Shown: piece after piece, positions 54,128-62,796 of the stretch
Position numbering within the stretch: position 1 is the stretch's first letter
How the letters are laid out: each line of letters starts with the position of its first letter
Assembly: GCF_022369455.1 (NCBI RefSeq)
Contig: NZ_CP059599.1
Coordinates: 1,640,409 to 1,704,408 of the forward strand
From: Campylobacter sp. RM5004
GTDB taxonomy: Bacteria > Campylobacterota > Campylobacteria > Campylobacterales > Campylobacteraceae
Length of the DNA stretch: 64,000 nt
Direction of reading: 5' to 3'
Notes under the pieces: model-generated
The model's database searches: none
Told to the model about the DNA's origin: nothing
The model's input: the letters and a program-made list of their open reading frames with translations, nothing else
Program-made: the position numbers and the translations under genes

Positions 54128-54775
54128 ATGTATGTAGCTCCTAGTTTGTTGTCTGCTGATTTTTTGAATTTAGCCGAAGATATAAGAAAAGTTGAAGATG
54201 CAGGTGCTGACTTATTACATGTTGATGTAATGGACGGACATTATGTGCCAAATCTAAGCATAGGAACTTGCACGGCAAAAGCCGTAGCTAAAGTTGCTAG
54301 AGTGCCTTTAGATATTCATTTAATGGTAAGAGAAGTTGATAAATTTGTTGATTTATTTTTAGAATTTAAACCTAAATTTTTAAGCTTTCATATTGATGCA
54401 AGCACTCATCCACTAAGACTTATTGAATATATAAGAAAACAAGGCGTAAATCCTGCAATCGTATTAAATCCACATCAAAATCTTCATGAAATTGAATATA
54501 TTTTAAGCGAAGTTTCTATGGTTCTTTTAATGAGTGTAAATCCTGGCTTTGGCGGACAAAGTTTTATTCCTAGTGTTCTTAAAAAAATAAAAGATTTAAG
54601 AGAAATGATAGATAAAAATAATTATAAGTGCTTTATAGAAGTTGATGGCGGAGTAAATGGGCTAAATATTGCAGATATTGAAGGAGCTGGAGCTGATATT
54701 GTTGTTGCAGGTAACTATATTTTTAGCTCAAATGATTATAAGACAGCTATTAATTCTTTAAAAATGGAATTTTGA
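54128..54775 (+). CDS. rpe: ribulose-phosphate 3-epimerase
   Basis: A 215-residue TIM barrel. Catalytic and metal residues can be read in LHVDVMDGHYVPN, HLMV, MSVNPGFGGQ and EVDGG. It links the pentose phosphate branch. It overlaps dnaQ by 1 nt. Same position as Cj0451 in my recollection. Confidence 0.97.
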   Translation: MYVAPSLLSADFLNLAEDIRKVEDAGADLLHVDVMDGHYVPNLSIGTCTAKAVAKVARVPLDIHLMVREVDKFVDLFLEFKPKFLSFHIDASTHPLRLIEYIRKQGVNPAIVLNPHQNLHEIEYILSEVSMVLLMSVNPGFGGQSFIPSVLKKIKDLREMIDKNNYKCFIEVDGGVNGLNIADIEGAGADIVVAGNYIFSSNDYKTAINSLKMEF

Positions 54776-55548
54776 TGGATTATAACGAACTTTATAAAAA
54801 GCAAATAATTAATTGCGATAAGATTTTAGAACGATTAATGACAAATAGTTTAAATTATAAAGATTTAAAAAATCAATATGAAAATGCTCTAGGTTTAGAG
54901 CTAGACTACGATACACTTTTAATGCTAGGTCTTGATATCACATTAAAACAAAATCAAGAAGTGTTTTTAAACTCAAGAAATAAATTAATTCAAGATGAAA
55001 CCTTTTGCGTTGTTGATATTGAAAGCACAGGTTCTATTAGTAACGGACAAATCATAGAAATAGGTGCTGTAAAGGTTAAAAATGGCAAAATATTAGATGA
55101 GTTTGAAAGCTTTATTTATGCAAGTGAAGTTCCTGAAAATATCACAGAACTTACTGGAATTAATGCTTTAATGCTAAAAGACGCTCCAAAAAGTGCAAAA
55201 GTTCTAGCTGATTTTAGATTGTTTTTAGGTAATGCGATTTTTGTAGCTCATAATGTTTCTTTTGATTATGGTTTTATCGCTAAAGAAAGCTTAGAGCATT
55301 TAAATGCACCATTAATTAATAGAAAGCTTTGCACAATAATGCTAGCACGTCGCTGTATTGAATGCGATAAATACGGGCTTGATAGTTTAAAAAATGAACT
55401 AGGAATTACTAGCATTCATCATAGGGCCTTAAGCGATGCAAAAGCTTGTGCTTTTATTTTAAATCATTGTATAAATACTTTAAAAGGAAGTTTGATTAAA
55501 ACAAGTAATGACTTGATTTTATATTCTCGTTCCAAAATGAAAAAATAA
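54775..55548 (+). CDS. dnaQ: DNA polymerase III epsilon-like 3'-5' exonuclease
   Basis: A 257-residue DEDDh exonuclease. ExoI (VVDIESTGS), ExoII (HNVSFDYGF) and ExoIII (HRALSDAKA) are intact. An N-terminal ~70-residue extension precedes ExoI. ATG 54775, which overlaps the rpe stop, is preferred over TTG 54772. It could proofread for Pol III or act as a stand-alone nuclease. Confidence 0.88.
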   Translation: MDYNELYKKQIINCDKILERLMTNSLNYKDLKNQYENALGLELDYDTLLMLGLDITLKQNQEVFLNSRNKLIQDETFCVVDIESTGSISNGQIIEIGAVKVKNGKILDEFESFIYASEVPENITELTGINALMLKDAPKSAKVLADFRLFLGNAIFVAHNVSFDYGFIAKESLEHLNAPLINRKLCTIMLARRCIECDKYGLDSLKNELGITSIHHRALSDAKACAFILNHCINTLKGSLIKTSNDLILYSRSKMKK

Positions 55549-55551
55549 TCT

Positions 55552-55603
55552 AATTCCTATTTCAAATTCTTTGCAAAATCTTTGGAATTTGAAATAGGAA
55601 TTT
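55552..55603. repeat. dispersed motif, inverted pair between convergent genes
   Basis: Arms at 55552-55569 and 55585-55603 are full-length and complementary, with the stop of truA in the right edge. Bidirectional terminator candidate for dnaQ and truA. Confidence 0.92.
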
Positions 55604-56333
55604 AATAAGTTATGCTTTTTAAATAAAGCCCATTAGGTTTAGCTAGTGTGCGTGAGTGAATAATCTCGCAATTTATTTGCTCTTTTAAATTATTTAAGCT
55701 TAATTTTCCTTCATTAATTTTAAGCAAAAAATCAACCATAAGCCTAATTTGCCCCCTTAAAAACCCATTAGCAAAAAAGTTTAAAATAACAAAATCTTTA
55801 TACTCATAAACTCTAGTTTTATAAATCGTTCTAATGCTGTTTTTATCATCATCAAGACTTAGGCAAAATAAAGCAAAATCATGCTCACCTTCATATAATT
55901 TTATCGCTTGTTTTAGCAAATTAATATCCAAATCTTTTTCATAAACACTAAAATAAGCCTTAGAAAAAGCATTGTGGTTTTTAGCGAAAATATATCTATA
56001 ACTTCTAATCTTTGCATCAAATCTAGGCTCAAAATCACAAAGGCTTAAATTCCTAATATAAATTCCATCTAAAATCCTATTAAGCTTTTTTATTACAAAG
56101 CTTTCATTTAGCTTATAAGGTGATGAAATCCTTGCTACATTGCACTTTGCATGAACGCCTTTATCTGTTCTACTTGCAAAAATGCTTGGCTTAAATACTC
56201 CAACCGAATGCAAGGCATTATCAAGTGTATTTTGCACGCATTTTAAATCAGGCTGTTTTGCAGAGCCAAAAAACCTTGAACCATCGTAGCTTAAAATCAT
56301 TTTGTAAGTAAATTCAGTGAGATTTTTATCCAA
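55602..56333 (-). CDS. truA: tRNA pseudouridine synthase A
   Basis: TruA converts U38-40 in tRNA anticodon arms. The 243-residue protein has the catalytic Asp in SRTDKGVHA (~54-62) and RSYRYIF. The start is TTG 56333, with AAAAGG at a good distance; ATG 56300 would cut into the first strand. Confidence 0.93.
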   Translation of the reverse strand: MDKNLTEFTYKMILSYDGSRFFGSAKQPDLKCVQNTLDNALHSVGVFKPSIFASRTDKGVHAKCNVARISSPYKLNESFVIKKLNRILDGIYIRNLSLCDFEPRFDAKIRSYRYIFAKNHNAFSKAYFSVYEKDLDINLLKQAIKLYEGEHDFALFCLSLDDDKNSIRTIYKTRVYEYKDFVILNFFANGFLRGQIRLMVDFLLKINEGKLSLNNLKEQINCEIIHSRTLAKPNGLYLKSITY

Positions 56334-56436
56334 ATTTTAACCTTTTTTGTAATTTTTCTCATTTTTTTATACAAATTTTTAAAAATTATTATAGAATGAA
56401 AGTTTTAACCTTAAAAACCAAAAAGAAGGGCTTATT

Positions 56437-57792
56437 TTGAATAATACATTTTCTAAAATTGGATTTATTTTAGCCGTTGCTGGTTCTGCTGTTGGGCTTG
56501 GGAATGCTTGGAAATTTCCTACTATGGTTGGGACTAATGGTGGTTCGGCATTTGTTATGCTTTTTATCATTCTTACTTTAGGTGTTGGATTTGTTATATT
56601 TTTGTGTGAATTATATATAGGTAAAGCTTCTAGGCTTGATCCTGCAAGTGCTTATTATAACTTAGCACCAAAACATAAAAAAGCTTGGTCTTTAGTAGGT
56701 TTTACAATGATTGGGGCTTTGCTAATAGTTAGTTTTTATAGTGTGATAATCGGTTGGATAATTTATTATATTTATTATGCTTTTACTACGATTTTAAATA
56801 TCAATTCTTTAAGCACTGAAATTGCCATTAATCAAGAGCTTTTTGTTAGTTTAGTAGAAACTAATTTAAGTGCTTTAGTAGTATGTTTTAGCGTTGTGTT
56901 TTTTATAGCTTTTTACACCGTTGCAAAAGGTGTAAAAGATGGCATTGAAAAGCTAAATGTATTTATGATGCCAACTTTATTTGTAATGCTACTTTTAATG
57001 CTTTGTTATAGTGCTACTCAAAATGGCTTTAAAGATGCTTTTAACTTTTTATTCATGCCTGATTTTAGCAAAATTAATCACGATTCTTTTTTATCTGCTT
57101 TAGGACTTGCTTGTTTTTCTTTAAGTATTGGAGCTGGTAGTATTATTACATATTCGGCTAGTTTGCCTGAAAAGACTAATTTTGTAAGCTCAACCTTATA
57201 TATAATTTTCATAAATCTTTTAATAGGTCTTATGATGGGGCTTATTGTTTTTAGCTTTATTTTTGAATTTAACGCTGATCCTAGCGCACAAGGTCCTGGA
57301 CTTATTTTTATAAGTCTTATTTCTTTGTTTGCTAAATTAGGATTTTTAGGAAAAATTTTAGCATTTACTTTCTTTATTGCTTTATTCTTTGCAGGCATTA
57401 CTAGTGCTGTTTCTATGATTGAGCCTTTTGTGTTTTATCTAATTAATAAATTCAATTTTTCAAGAATTAAAGCCATAGTTTTAATAGGGATTGTAGTTTA
57501 TATTTTAGGGCTTTTATGTATTTTTTCAAGCCTTAACGACTATAAAGCTAATTTAACATTTTTTGGAATGAATTTCTTTGATATATTAGATAATCTTAGC
57601 TCAAATATCATTATGCCATTTGGTTCTTTTATGGCTGCTATATTTGTTGGATTTTTTATTAGCAAACAAGATTTAAAAGAAACTTTTGTTCCTTACATGG
57701 GCGAACTTGGTTTTAAAATATGGATATTTTTTGCAAGATTTGTTGCACCTATTGCAGTGCTTGTTATTGTGTATTTCAAATTTAAAGGATAA
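56437..57792 (+). CDS. Na+-dependent neurotransmitter-type symporter (NSS/SNF family), copy 1
   Basis: A 451-residue transporter with 11-12 membrane segments. The unwound helix 1 motif is present (AGSAVGLGNAWKFPTMVG, residues ~14-31). It probably imports an amino acid with Na+. The start is TTG with AAGGG upstream. Copy 2 begins 3 nt after its stop and shares about half the residues, so these are an old tandem duplication. Confidence 0.92.
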   Translation: MNNTFSKIGFILAVAGSAVGLGNAWKFPTMVGTNGGSAFVMLFIILTLGVGFVIFLCELYIGKASRLDPASAYYNLAPKHKKAWSLVGFTMIGALLIVSFYSVIIGWIIYYIYYAFTTILNINSLSTEIAINQELFVSLVETNLSALVVCFSVVFFIAFYTVAKGVKDGIEKLNVFMMPTLFVMLLLMLCYSATQNGFKDAFNFLFMPDFSKINHDSFLSALGLACFSLSIGAGSIITYSASLPEKTNFVSSTLYIIFINLLIGLMMGLIVFSFIFEFNADPSAQGPGLIFISLISLFAKLGFLGKILAFTFFIALFFAGITSAVSMIEPFVFYLINKFNFSRIKAIVLIGIVVYILGLLCIFSSLNDYKANLTFFGMNFFDILDNLSSNIIMPFGSFMAAIFVGFFISKQDLKETFVPYMGELGFKIWIFFARFVAPIAVLVIVYFKFKG

Positions 57793-57794
57793 AA

Positions 57795-59144
57795 ATGAGA
57801 GAGCAGTTTTCTAAAATTGGCTTTGTTTTAGCGATGGCAGGCTCTGCCGTTGGGCTTGGAAATGCTTGGAAATTTCCTACTATGGTTGGAACTAATGGTG
57901 GTTCTGTATTTATTTTACTTTATCTTATCCTTACATTTTTAATTGCTTTTATGGTGTTTTTAGGAGAGCTTAGCGTTGGTAAAATAACTCAAAAAGATGC
58001 TGTAAATGCTTTTAGCGATTTAGCAAAATCTAATAAAAAAGCTTGGGGGTTTGCAGGATTTTTTATGATAGGTGCGATTTTAATCGTATGCTTTTATAGT
58101 GTAGTAATTGGTTGGATTTTAAAATATATATATTTAAGCTTTTTTAGCTTACCAAAGAATACTCAAGAAGCAGGAGCTTTATTTGGCAATCTAATTTCAA
58201 GTGATTTAATATCTCAAATTATTTGCTTTAGTATAGTTTTTATAATGGTATTTTGGGTTGTTAGCAAAGGAATTAAAAGTGGAATAGAAAAAATGAATGT
58301 GTGGATGATGCCAGCACTTTTTATCTTGCTAATTTTAATGCTTTTATATAGCTTTACATTTGATGGATTTTCTAAAGCTTTTGAATTTTTATTTAGACCT
58401 GATTTTAGTGTTTTAATTACTGAGAGTAAATTAAATATCCCGCTAATTTTAGATGCTTTAGGGCTTAGCTTTTTTAGTTTATCTATGGGTGTTTGTGTTG
58501 TTTTAACTTATGCTGCAAGTTTGCCTGAGAATACTAATGTTATTAGATCAACTTTATCAATTATTTTTATAAATATTTTAGTTGGAATTATGATGGGTCT
58601 TATTGTATTTACTTTCGTATTTGAATACGGAGCAAATGCAAGCGAGCAAGGTCCTGGCTTAATTTTTGTTAGCCTTATGAGTTTGTTTTCAAATCTTGGC
58701 ATTGTAGGAAATATCTTAGCGGTTGCGTTTTTTATAGCATTACTTTTTGCAGGACTTACAAGTGCTGTTTCTATGATAGAGCCATTTGCGTTTTATCTAA
58801 TAAATAAATTTGGCATATCAAGGAAACTTGCACTAGTTTATATAGGTATTTTTGTTTATATTATGGGGGTTTTTTGTATTTTAGGATTTAATAAAGATTA
58901 TTCATCTTATTTTACATTCTTTAACAAAAACTTATTTGATATATTAGATTATCTAACTTCAAATATCTTAATGCCACTTTCTGCGATTGTTACTTGCATA
59001 TTTGTAGGATTTTTTGTAGATATTAATAAATTAAAAAATCTTTTTGTGCCTTATATGAGTGAAGTTGGTTTTAATATTTGGTTTGTATTTATTAGATTTA
59101 TTTGCCCTATCGTAATCGCTATAATTATGATAAATTCTTTATAA
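57795..59144 (+). CDS. Na+-dependent neurotransmitter-type symporter (NSS/SNF family), copy 2
   Basis: A 449-residue paralogue of the preceding gene with the same helix 1 motif and topology. Divergence is greatest in the loop after helix 3 and the periplasmic loop near residues 210-220, where it has an extra stretch (VLITESKLN). The substrates of the two copies may differ or they may act together; both arrangements exist in the family. Confidence 0.92.
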   Translation: MREQFSKIGFVLAMAGSAVGLGNAWKFPTMVGTNGGSVFILLYLILTFLIAFMVFLGELSVGKITQKDAVNAFSDLAKSNKKAWGFAGFFMIGAILIVCFYSVVIGWILKYIYLSFFSLPKNTQEAGALFGNLISSDLISQIICFSIVFIMVFWVVSKGIKSGIEKMNVWMMPALFILLILMLLYSFTFDGFSKAFEFLFRPDFSVLITESKLNIPLILDALGLSFFSLSMGVCVVLTYAASLPENTNVIRSTLSIIFINILVGIMMGLIVFTFVFEYGANASEQGPGLIFVSLMSLFSNLGIVGNILAVAFFIALLFAGLTSAVSMIEPFAFYLINKFGISRKLALVYIGIFVYIMGVFCILGFNKDYSSYFTFFNKNLFDILDYLTSNILMPLSAIVTCIFVGFFVDINKLKNLFVPYMSEVGFNIWFVFIRFICPIVIAIIMINSL

Positions 59145-59150
59145 AATTTA

Positions 59151-59190
59151 AATTCCTAATTCAAATTCTTTTTGGAATTTGAAATTAGGA
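59151..59190. repeat. dispersed motif, inverted pair
   Basis: Arms at 59151-59168 and 59174-59190 (one inserted A in the right arm), 7 nt after the symporter stop. Probable terminator. Confidence 0.88.
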
Positions 59191-59242
59191 AATATTTTTC
59201 TTAATCTTTTCTTAATTTAAGTATTATTTAAGTTTAAAAACA

Positions 59243-59248
59243 TATAAT
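59243..59248 (+). promoter_or_regulatory. probable -10 of rplM-rpsI
   Basis: TATAAT, 35 nt before the rplM ATG, with periodic A/T runs upstream and AAAGG at the ribosome site. Confidence 0.55.
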
Positions 59249-59282
59249 CACCTTTTTAAAAAATTTTGGCAAAGGTAAAATC

Positions 59283-59702
59283 ATGACAAAAATAACAAAG
59301 CCAAACGAAGTTAAAAGAGATTGGATAATCGTAGACGCTGAAGGTAAGCGTTTCGGTCGTCTTTTAACAGAAGTTGCGACAATTTTAAAGGGCAAGCATA
59401 AGCCTTGCTATACACCAAATGTTGATTGCGGAGATTATGTAGTAATTATCAATGCATCTAAAGCAGAATTTACTGGAACAAACAAAGCTGATGATAAATT
59501 ATATCACAGACATTCGGGCTATTTTGGAAGCACAAAGAGTGAGAAATTCGGTGATTTATTAGCAAATAATCCAGCAAAATTATATAAATTAGCAGTTCGT
59601 GGTATGCTTCCTAAGACTACTTTAGGTCGTGCTATGCTTAAAAAATTAAAAGTTTATGCAGGTAGCGAACACCCACATACAGCTCAGGTAAAAGGAAAGT
59701 AA
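59283..59702 (+). CDS. rplM: 50S ribosomal protein L13
   Basis: A 139-residue L13 with the typical start ([16 protein letters not shown]) and core (YHRHSGYFG...[15 protein letters not shown]). One nt before rpsI. Confidence 0.98.
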   Translation: MTKITKPNEVKRDWIIVDAEGKRFGRLLTEVATILKGKHKPCYTPNVDCGDYVVIINASKAEFTGTNKADDKLYHRHSGYFGSTKSEKFGDLLANNPAKLYKLAVRGMLPKTTLGRAMLKKLKVYAGSEHPHTAQVKGK

Positions 59703-59703
59703 A

Positions 59704-60093
59704 ATGGCAAAAGTTTATGCAACAGGTAAAAGAAAAACTGCAATAGCTAAAGTTTGGGCTAAGGCTGGAAGTGGTAAAATTATAGTTAACGGTGTTGATT
59801 TAAATACTTGGTTAGGCGGACACGAAGCTATTAAATTAAAAGTAGTTCAACCATTATTAGTTACTAAGCAAGAAGGTCTTATGGATATTACTGCTAGCAC
59901 TTTAGGTGGTGGCTATAACGCTCAAGCAGAAGCTTTAAGACACGGAATTTCTAGAGCTTTAGCAGCTATGAGTGCTGATTTTAGAGCTTTACTTAAGCCA
60001 CAAGGTTTATTAACCCGTGATAGTCGTGTGGTTGAGCGTAAAAAATACGGACGCAGAAAAGCAAGAAGAAAACCACAATTTAGCAAACGTTAA
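59704..60093 (+). CDS. rpsI: 30S ribosomal protein S9
   Basis: A 129-residue S9 with [14 protein letters not shown] at the start and the invariant C-terminus ending QFSKR. Same operon as rplM; cadF follows 25 nt later. Confidence 0.98.
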   Translation: MAKVYATGKRKTAIAKVWAKAGSGKIIVNGVDLNTWLGGHEAIKLKVVQPLLVTKQEGLMDITASTLGGGYNAQAEALRHGISRALAAMSADFRALLKPQGLLTRDSRVVERKKYGRRKARRKPQFSKR

Positions 60094-60118
60094 TTTTCAT
60101 TTTAAATTAGGAGTATTT

Positions 60119-61099
60119 ATGAAAAAGATGAGTTTAGTTTTAAGTGCAGCTGCAGTGTTAGCTGTAAGTGCAAACGCAAGTAGTATTAATTTTGAAGGCT
60201 TAGAAATAAGCCCTATCGCTACATACAATGTACCAGAAGGAAATCTTGACCTTATGAATAAATTTGGTTATGGATTAAGAATTGGTTATATGTATGGTTC
60301 AGTAGGAACTGAAATTGGTTACGAGCACCAAAAAGGTGAATACAAAAGTATCAATAATTCAGGCCACAAACCAGTAGGTATTGATAGAGGATACTTAAAC
60401 TTAATATTACCAGTTAAAGTTGGTGATACTAACTTTGATTTCTATGGTTTATTAGGTGTTGGTTATGAGAACTTTAGCGAAAATCTATATGACAATAAAA
60501 ACGGAATGTTTGGTCATTATGGTGTTGGTTTAAAATACAAAATTTATAAGAGCTTTGGTTTAAGAGCAGAAGTTCGCGACCAAATCAAATTCCGCCACGC
60601 AGATCACCACTTAATTAGCACATTAGGTGTAATCTTCAATTTTGATGGTAAAAAAGAAGAAGTAGTTCCAACTCCAGCTCCAGCAGTTGAAGTTAAACCT
60701 GAGCCAGTAGTTGAAGTTAAACCTGAGCCAAAACCACAACCAAAACCAAAAGCTTGCTATGACCTTGAAATGGTAAAAGTTAATTTTGGTTTTGATAAGA
60801 GCAATGTAACTGCTAATTACATTCCAGAAATTAATCGCTTAGCGAAATTAATTAAAGAAGAACCTGCATATTTTGCAAACATTACAGGATATACAGATTC
60901 AATCGGTGCAACAGCTTATAACAAAAAATTATCAGAAAAAAGAGCAAGAGCTGTTAAAGCTGAATTAGTTAAAGCTGGTGTTAGCGAAGATAGAATCAAC
61001 CCAACATGGGCTGGTGAGCAAAACGCAATCGGCGATAATAAAACTAAAGAAGGCCGTGCAGCAAACCGCAGAGTTGAATTAAAAATCATCTGCCAATAA
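60119..61099 (+). CDS. cadF: CadF-like OmpA-family outer-membrane protein
   Basis: A 326-residue protein with a signal peptide (~1-19), an 8-strand barrel (~22-175), a Pro/Glu/Lys linker with the repeat VEVKPEP (~185-210) and an OmpA peptidoglycan-binding domain (NFGFDKSNV; ITGYTDSIG; NRRVEL). Position after rpsI equals cadF in C. jejuni, the fibronectin adhesin. The C. jejuni FRLS fibronectin core aligns to YKIY here, so adhesin function is uncertain. ATG 60119 has AGGAG upstream. Confidence 0.85.
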   Translation: MKKMSLVLSAAAVLAVSANASSINFEGLEISPIATYNVPEGNLDLMNKFGYGLRIGYMYGSVGTEIGYEHQKGEYKSINNSGHKPVGIDRGYLNLILPVKVGDTNFDFYGLLGVGYENFSENLYDNKNGMFGHYGVGLKYKIYKSFGLRAEVRDQIKFRHADHHLISTLGVIFNFDGKKEEVVPTPAPAVEVKPEPVVEVKPEPKPQPKPKACYDLEMVKVNFGFDKSNVTANYIPEINRLAKLIKEEPAYFANITGYTDSIGATAYNKKLSEKRARAVKAELVKAGVSEDRINPTWAGEQNAIGDNKTKEGRAANRRVELKIICQ

Positions 61100-61105
61100 T
61101 TTATT

Positions 61106-61135
61106 TAGGTTTCACTTTTTAGTGAAACCTATTTT
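61106..61135 (+). terminator. Rho-independent terminator after cadF
   Basis: TAGGTTTCACT (61106-61116) pairs perfectly with AGTGAAACCTA (61121-61131) around TTTT, followed by TTTT. Confidence 0.9.
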
Positions 61136-61165
61136 ACTACTTCTTTGAAACTCAAAACTTTTTCA

Positions 61166-61216
61166 AATTCCTAATTCAAATTCTCAATTTTTTATAAGAA
61201 TTTAAACTAGGAATTT
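61166..61216. repeat. dispersed motif, inverted pair with decayed right arm
   Basis: Left arm 61166-61183 is intact; right arm 61198-61216 reads GAATTTAAACTAGGAATTT. It follows a strong cadF terminator, so termination alone does not explain it. The remaining gap to 61355 is AT-rich promoter-like sequence. Confidence 0.82.
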
Positions 61217-61354
61217 AAAAAATAATCCATATAACCAACTCTTTTAATATTATTAAAAATCCATATTTTATTAAATTTTTAAAATATTTATAATTTTGTT
61301 TATCTTATTAAGATTTAGTAGTATTATTCGCTCATTTTATTAAGCGAGTAAGAA

Positions 61355-62701
61355 ATGAAACTAAGCATTAAAGACATTGTTTTTATGAATCTAATCGGGA
61401 TTTTTTCTTTAAGACAAATCCCTTATGTTGCTCAATACGGAGCTAGTTCAATTATTTTATGGTTATTTGTAGCTTTTGGATTTTTTGTGCCACTTGCTTT
61501 AATTTGTGGAGAACTTGGCTCAAAATTTCAAAAAAGTGGTGGAATATTTCTATGGATTAATAAAGCTTTTGGTGTAAGGATTGCTTATTTTTGTCTTATA
61601 TGCTACTTATTATCTTGCTTAACTTTTTTTCCTATGATGCTTTATTTTGCAGCAAATTCATTAGCTTTTATTTTTGATATTAAAGCAAAATCATATTTCA
61701 TAGCAGCTTTTTCAATATTTAGCTTTTTAGCTTTAACTTATATTAATTACAAAGGTCTTGAATACACTAAGTTTATAAATAAAATCTTTGTTTATTTAGG
61801 AATATTACTACCTACTTTACTATTAATTTTAGTAAGTTTAATATTTTATTTTAATGTTGGCAAAATCCAAACCCCTTATAATTCAGGATATTTAATAGAA
61901 TTTGATTTAAATACTTTGGTTTTTGCAAGCACGATGATGTTTGCCTTTGCTGGACTTGAACTTAGCACCATGATAGGAGCTAAGGTTGATAATGCTAGAA
62001 AAAATTATCCTAAAGCAATTTTTCTTAGTGCCTTGCTAATAGTTGGCATTTATATTTTAGGAACTTTTTGCCTAAATGTAATATATCCTGCAAAAGATAC
62101 TGATATTTTAGACGGAATTATGCAAGCGATTTCGTATTCTGAAAAACTATTAGGCATAAATCATCTTACTCAAATTATGTCTTTTTGTCTTTTTATAGGA
62201 ACTTTAGGTCAAATTAATTCATGGCTAATTGCTCCAATTTATATGCTAGCTAGCGCATCAAAAGAAGGTATTATTAAATTTTACGAAGCAAAACCACATC
62301 CAAAATACAATACACCTTATAGAGCATTATTTTTTCAAGCTTTTTTGGTTAGCATAATCTGCTTATTTTGTGCGTTTTTTACTAATTCTCAAGACATTTA
62401 CTGGACACTTAGCTCACTTACTACTGTTTCTTATTTTTTACCTTATATCGCAATGTTTTTTGCATATTTTAAATTAAAAAATTATGCGAACGAAGGCGAA
62501 GATTTTGATATTAAAAACAAGGCTCTTAGTTATTTTTTAGCGATTTTAGGTCTTTTTAGCGTATTATTTGCTTTGGTTTTGAGTTTTGTAAATCCTGATG
62601 AAAATACTAATAAATTTTATTTTTTAGAAATATTATTAGCTCCTATTGTTGCATTTATCATTGTGCTAATAAGTTTTAACAAGACTTGCAATAAAAACTA
62701 A
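61355..62701 (+). CDS. APC-superfamily amino-acid permease/antiporter
   Basis: A 448-residue protein with 12 membrane segments and the APC signatures (helix 1 NLIGIFSLRQIPY; helix 6 FAFAGLELSTMIGAKVDNARKNYPKA, in part ~200-225). It is closest in style to glutamate/GABA or arginine-type exchangers, but the substrate is not readable. It is monocistronic. Confidence 0.87.
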   Translation: MKLSIKDIVFMNLIGIFSLRQIPYVAQYGASSIILWLFVAFGFFVPLALICGELGSKFQKSGGIFLWINKAFGVRIAYFCLICYLLSCLTFFPMMLYFAANSLAFIFDIKAKSYFIAAFSIFSFLALTYINYKGLEYTKFINKIFVYLGILLPTLLLILVSLIFYFNVGKIQTPYNSGYLIEFDLNTLVFASTMMFAFAGLELSTMIGAKVDNARKNYPKAIFLSALLIVGIYILGTFCLNVIYPAKDTDILDGIMQAISYSEKLLGINHLTQIMSFCLFIGTLGQINSWLIAPIYMLASASKEGIIKFYEAKPHPKYNTPYRALFFQAFLVSIICLFCAFFTNSQDIYWTLSSLTTVSYFLPYIAMFFAYFKLKNYANEGEDFDIKNKALSYFLAILGLFSVLFALVLSFVNPDENTNKFYFLEILLAPIVAFIIVLISFNKTCNKN

Positions 62702-62750
62702 TTCCTATTTCAAATTCCACGAATTTTTAAAGAATTACGAAATAGGAATT
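62700..62750. repeat. dispersed motif, inverted pair
   Basis: Arms at 62700-62717 and 62732-62750 (the right arm has ACG replacing TTG). The left arm overlaps the stop codon of the permease. Confidence 0.88.
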
Positions 62751-62776
62751 AAATAATTTTAATAAATGCCGATATT
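62749..62776 (+). promoter_or_regulatory. sigma-28 (FliA) type promoter
   Basis: TAAA (62751-62754), 14 nt, then GCCGATAT (62769-62776), followed 20 nt later by the ATG at 62797 with AAAGGGG upstream. Layout matches the minus-strand promoter at 42369-42394. Confidence 0.65.
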
Positions 62777-62796
62777 AATAATTAAAAGGGGTAATT

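Noticed and set aside
60017-60118. Upstream extension of the CadF-like frame
   Set aside because: It lies inside rpsI in another frame. ATG 60119 has AGGAG and starts the signal peptide.
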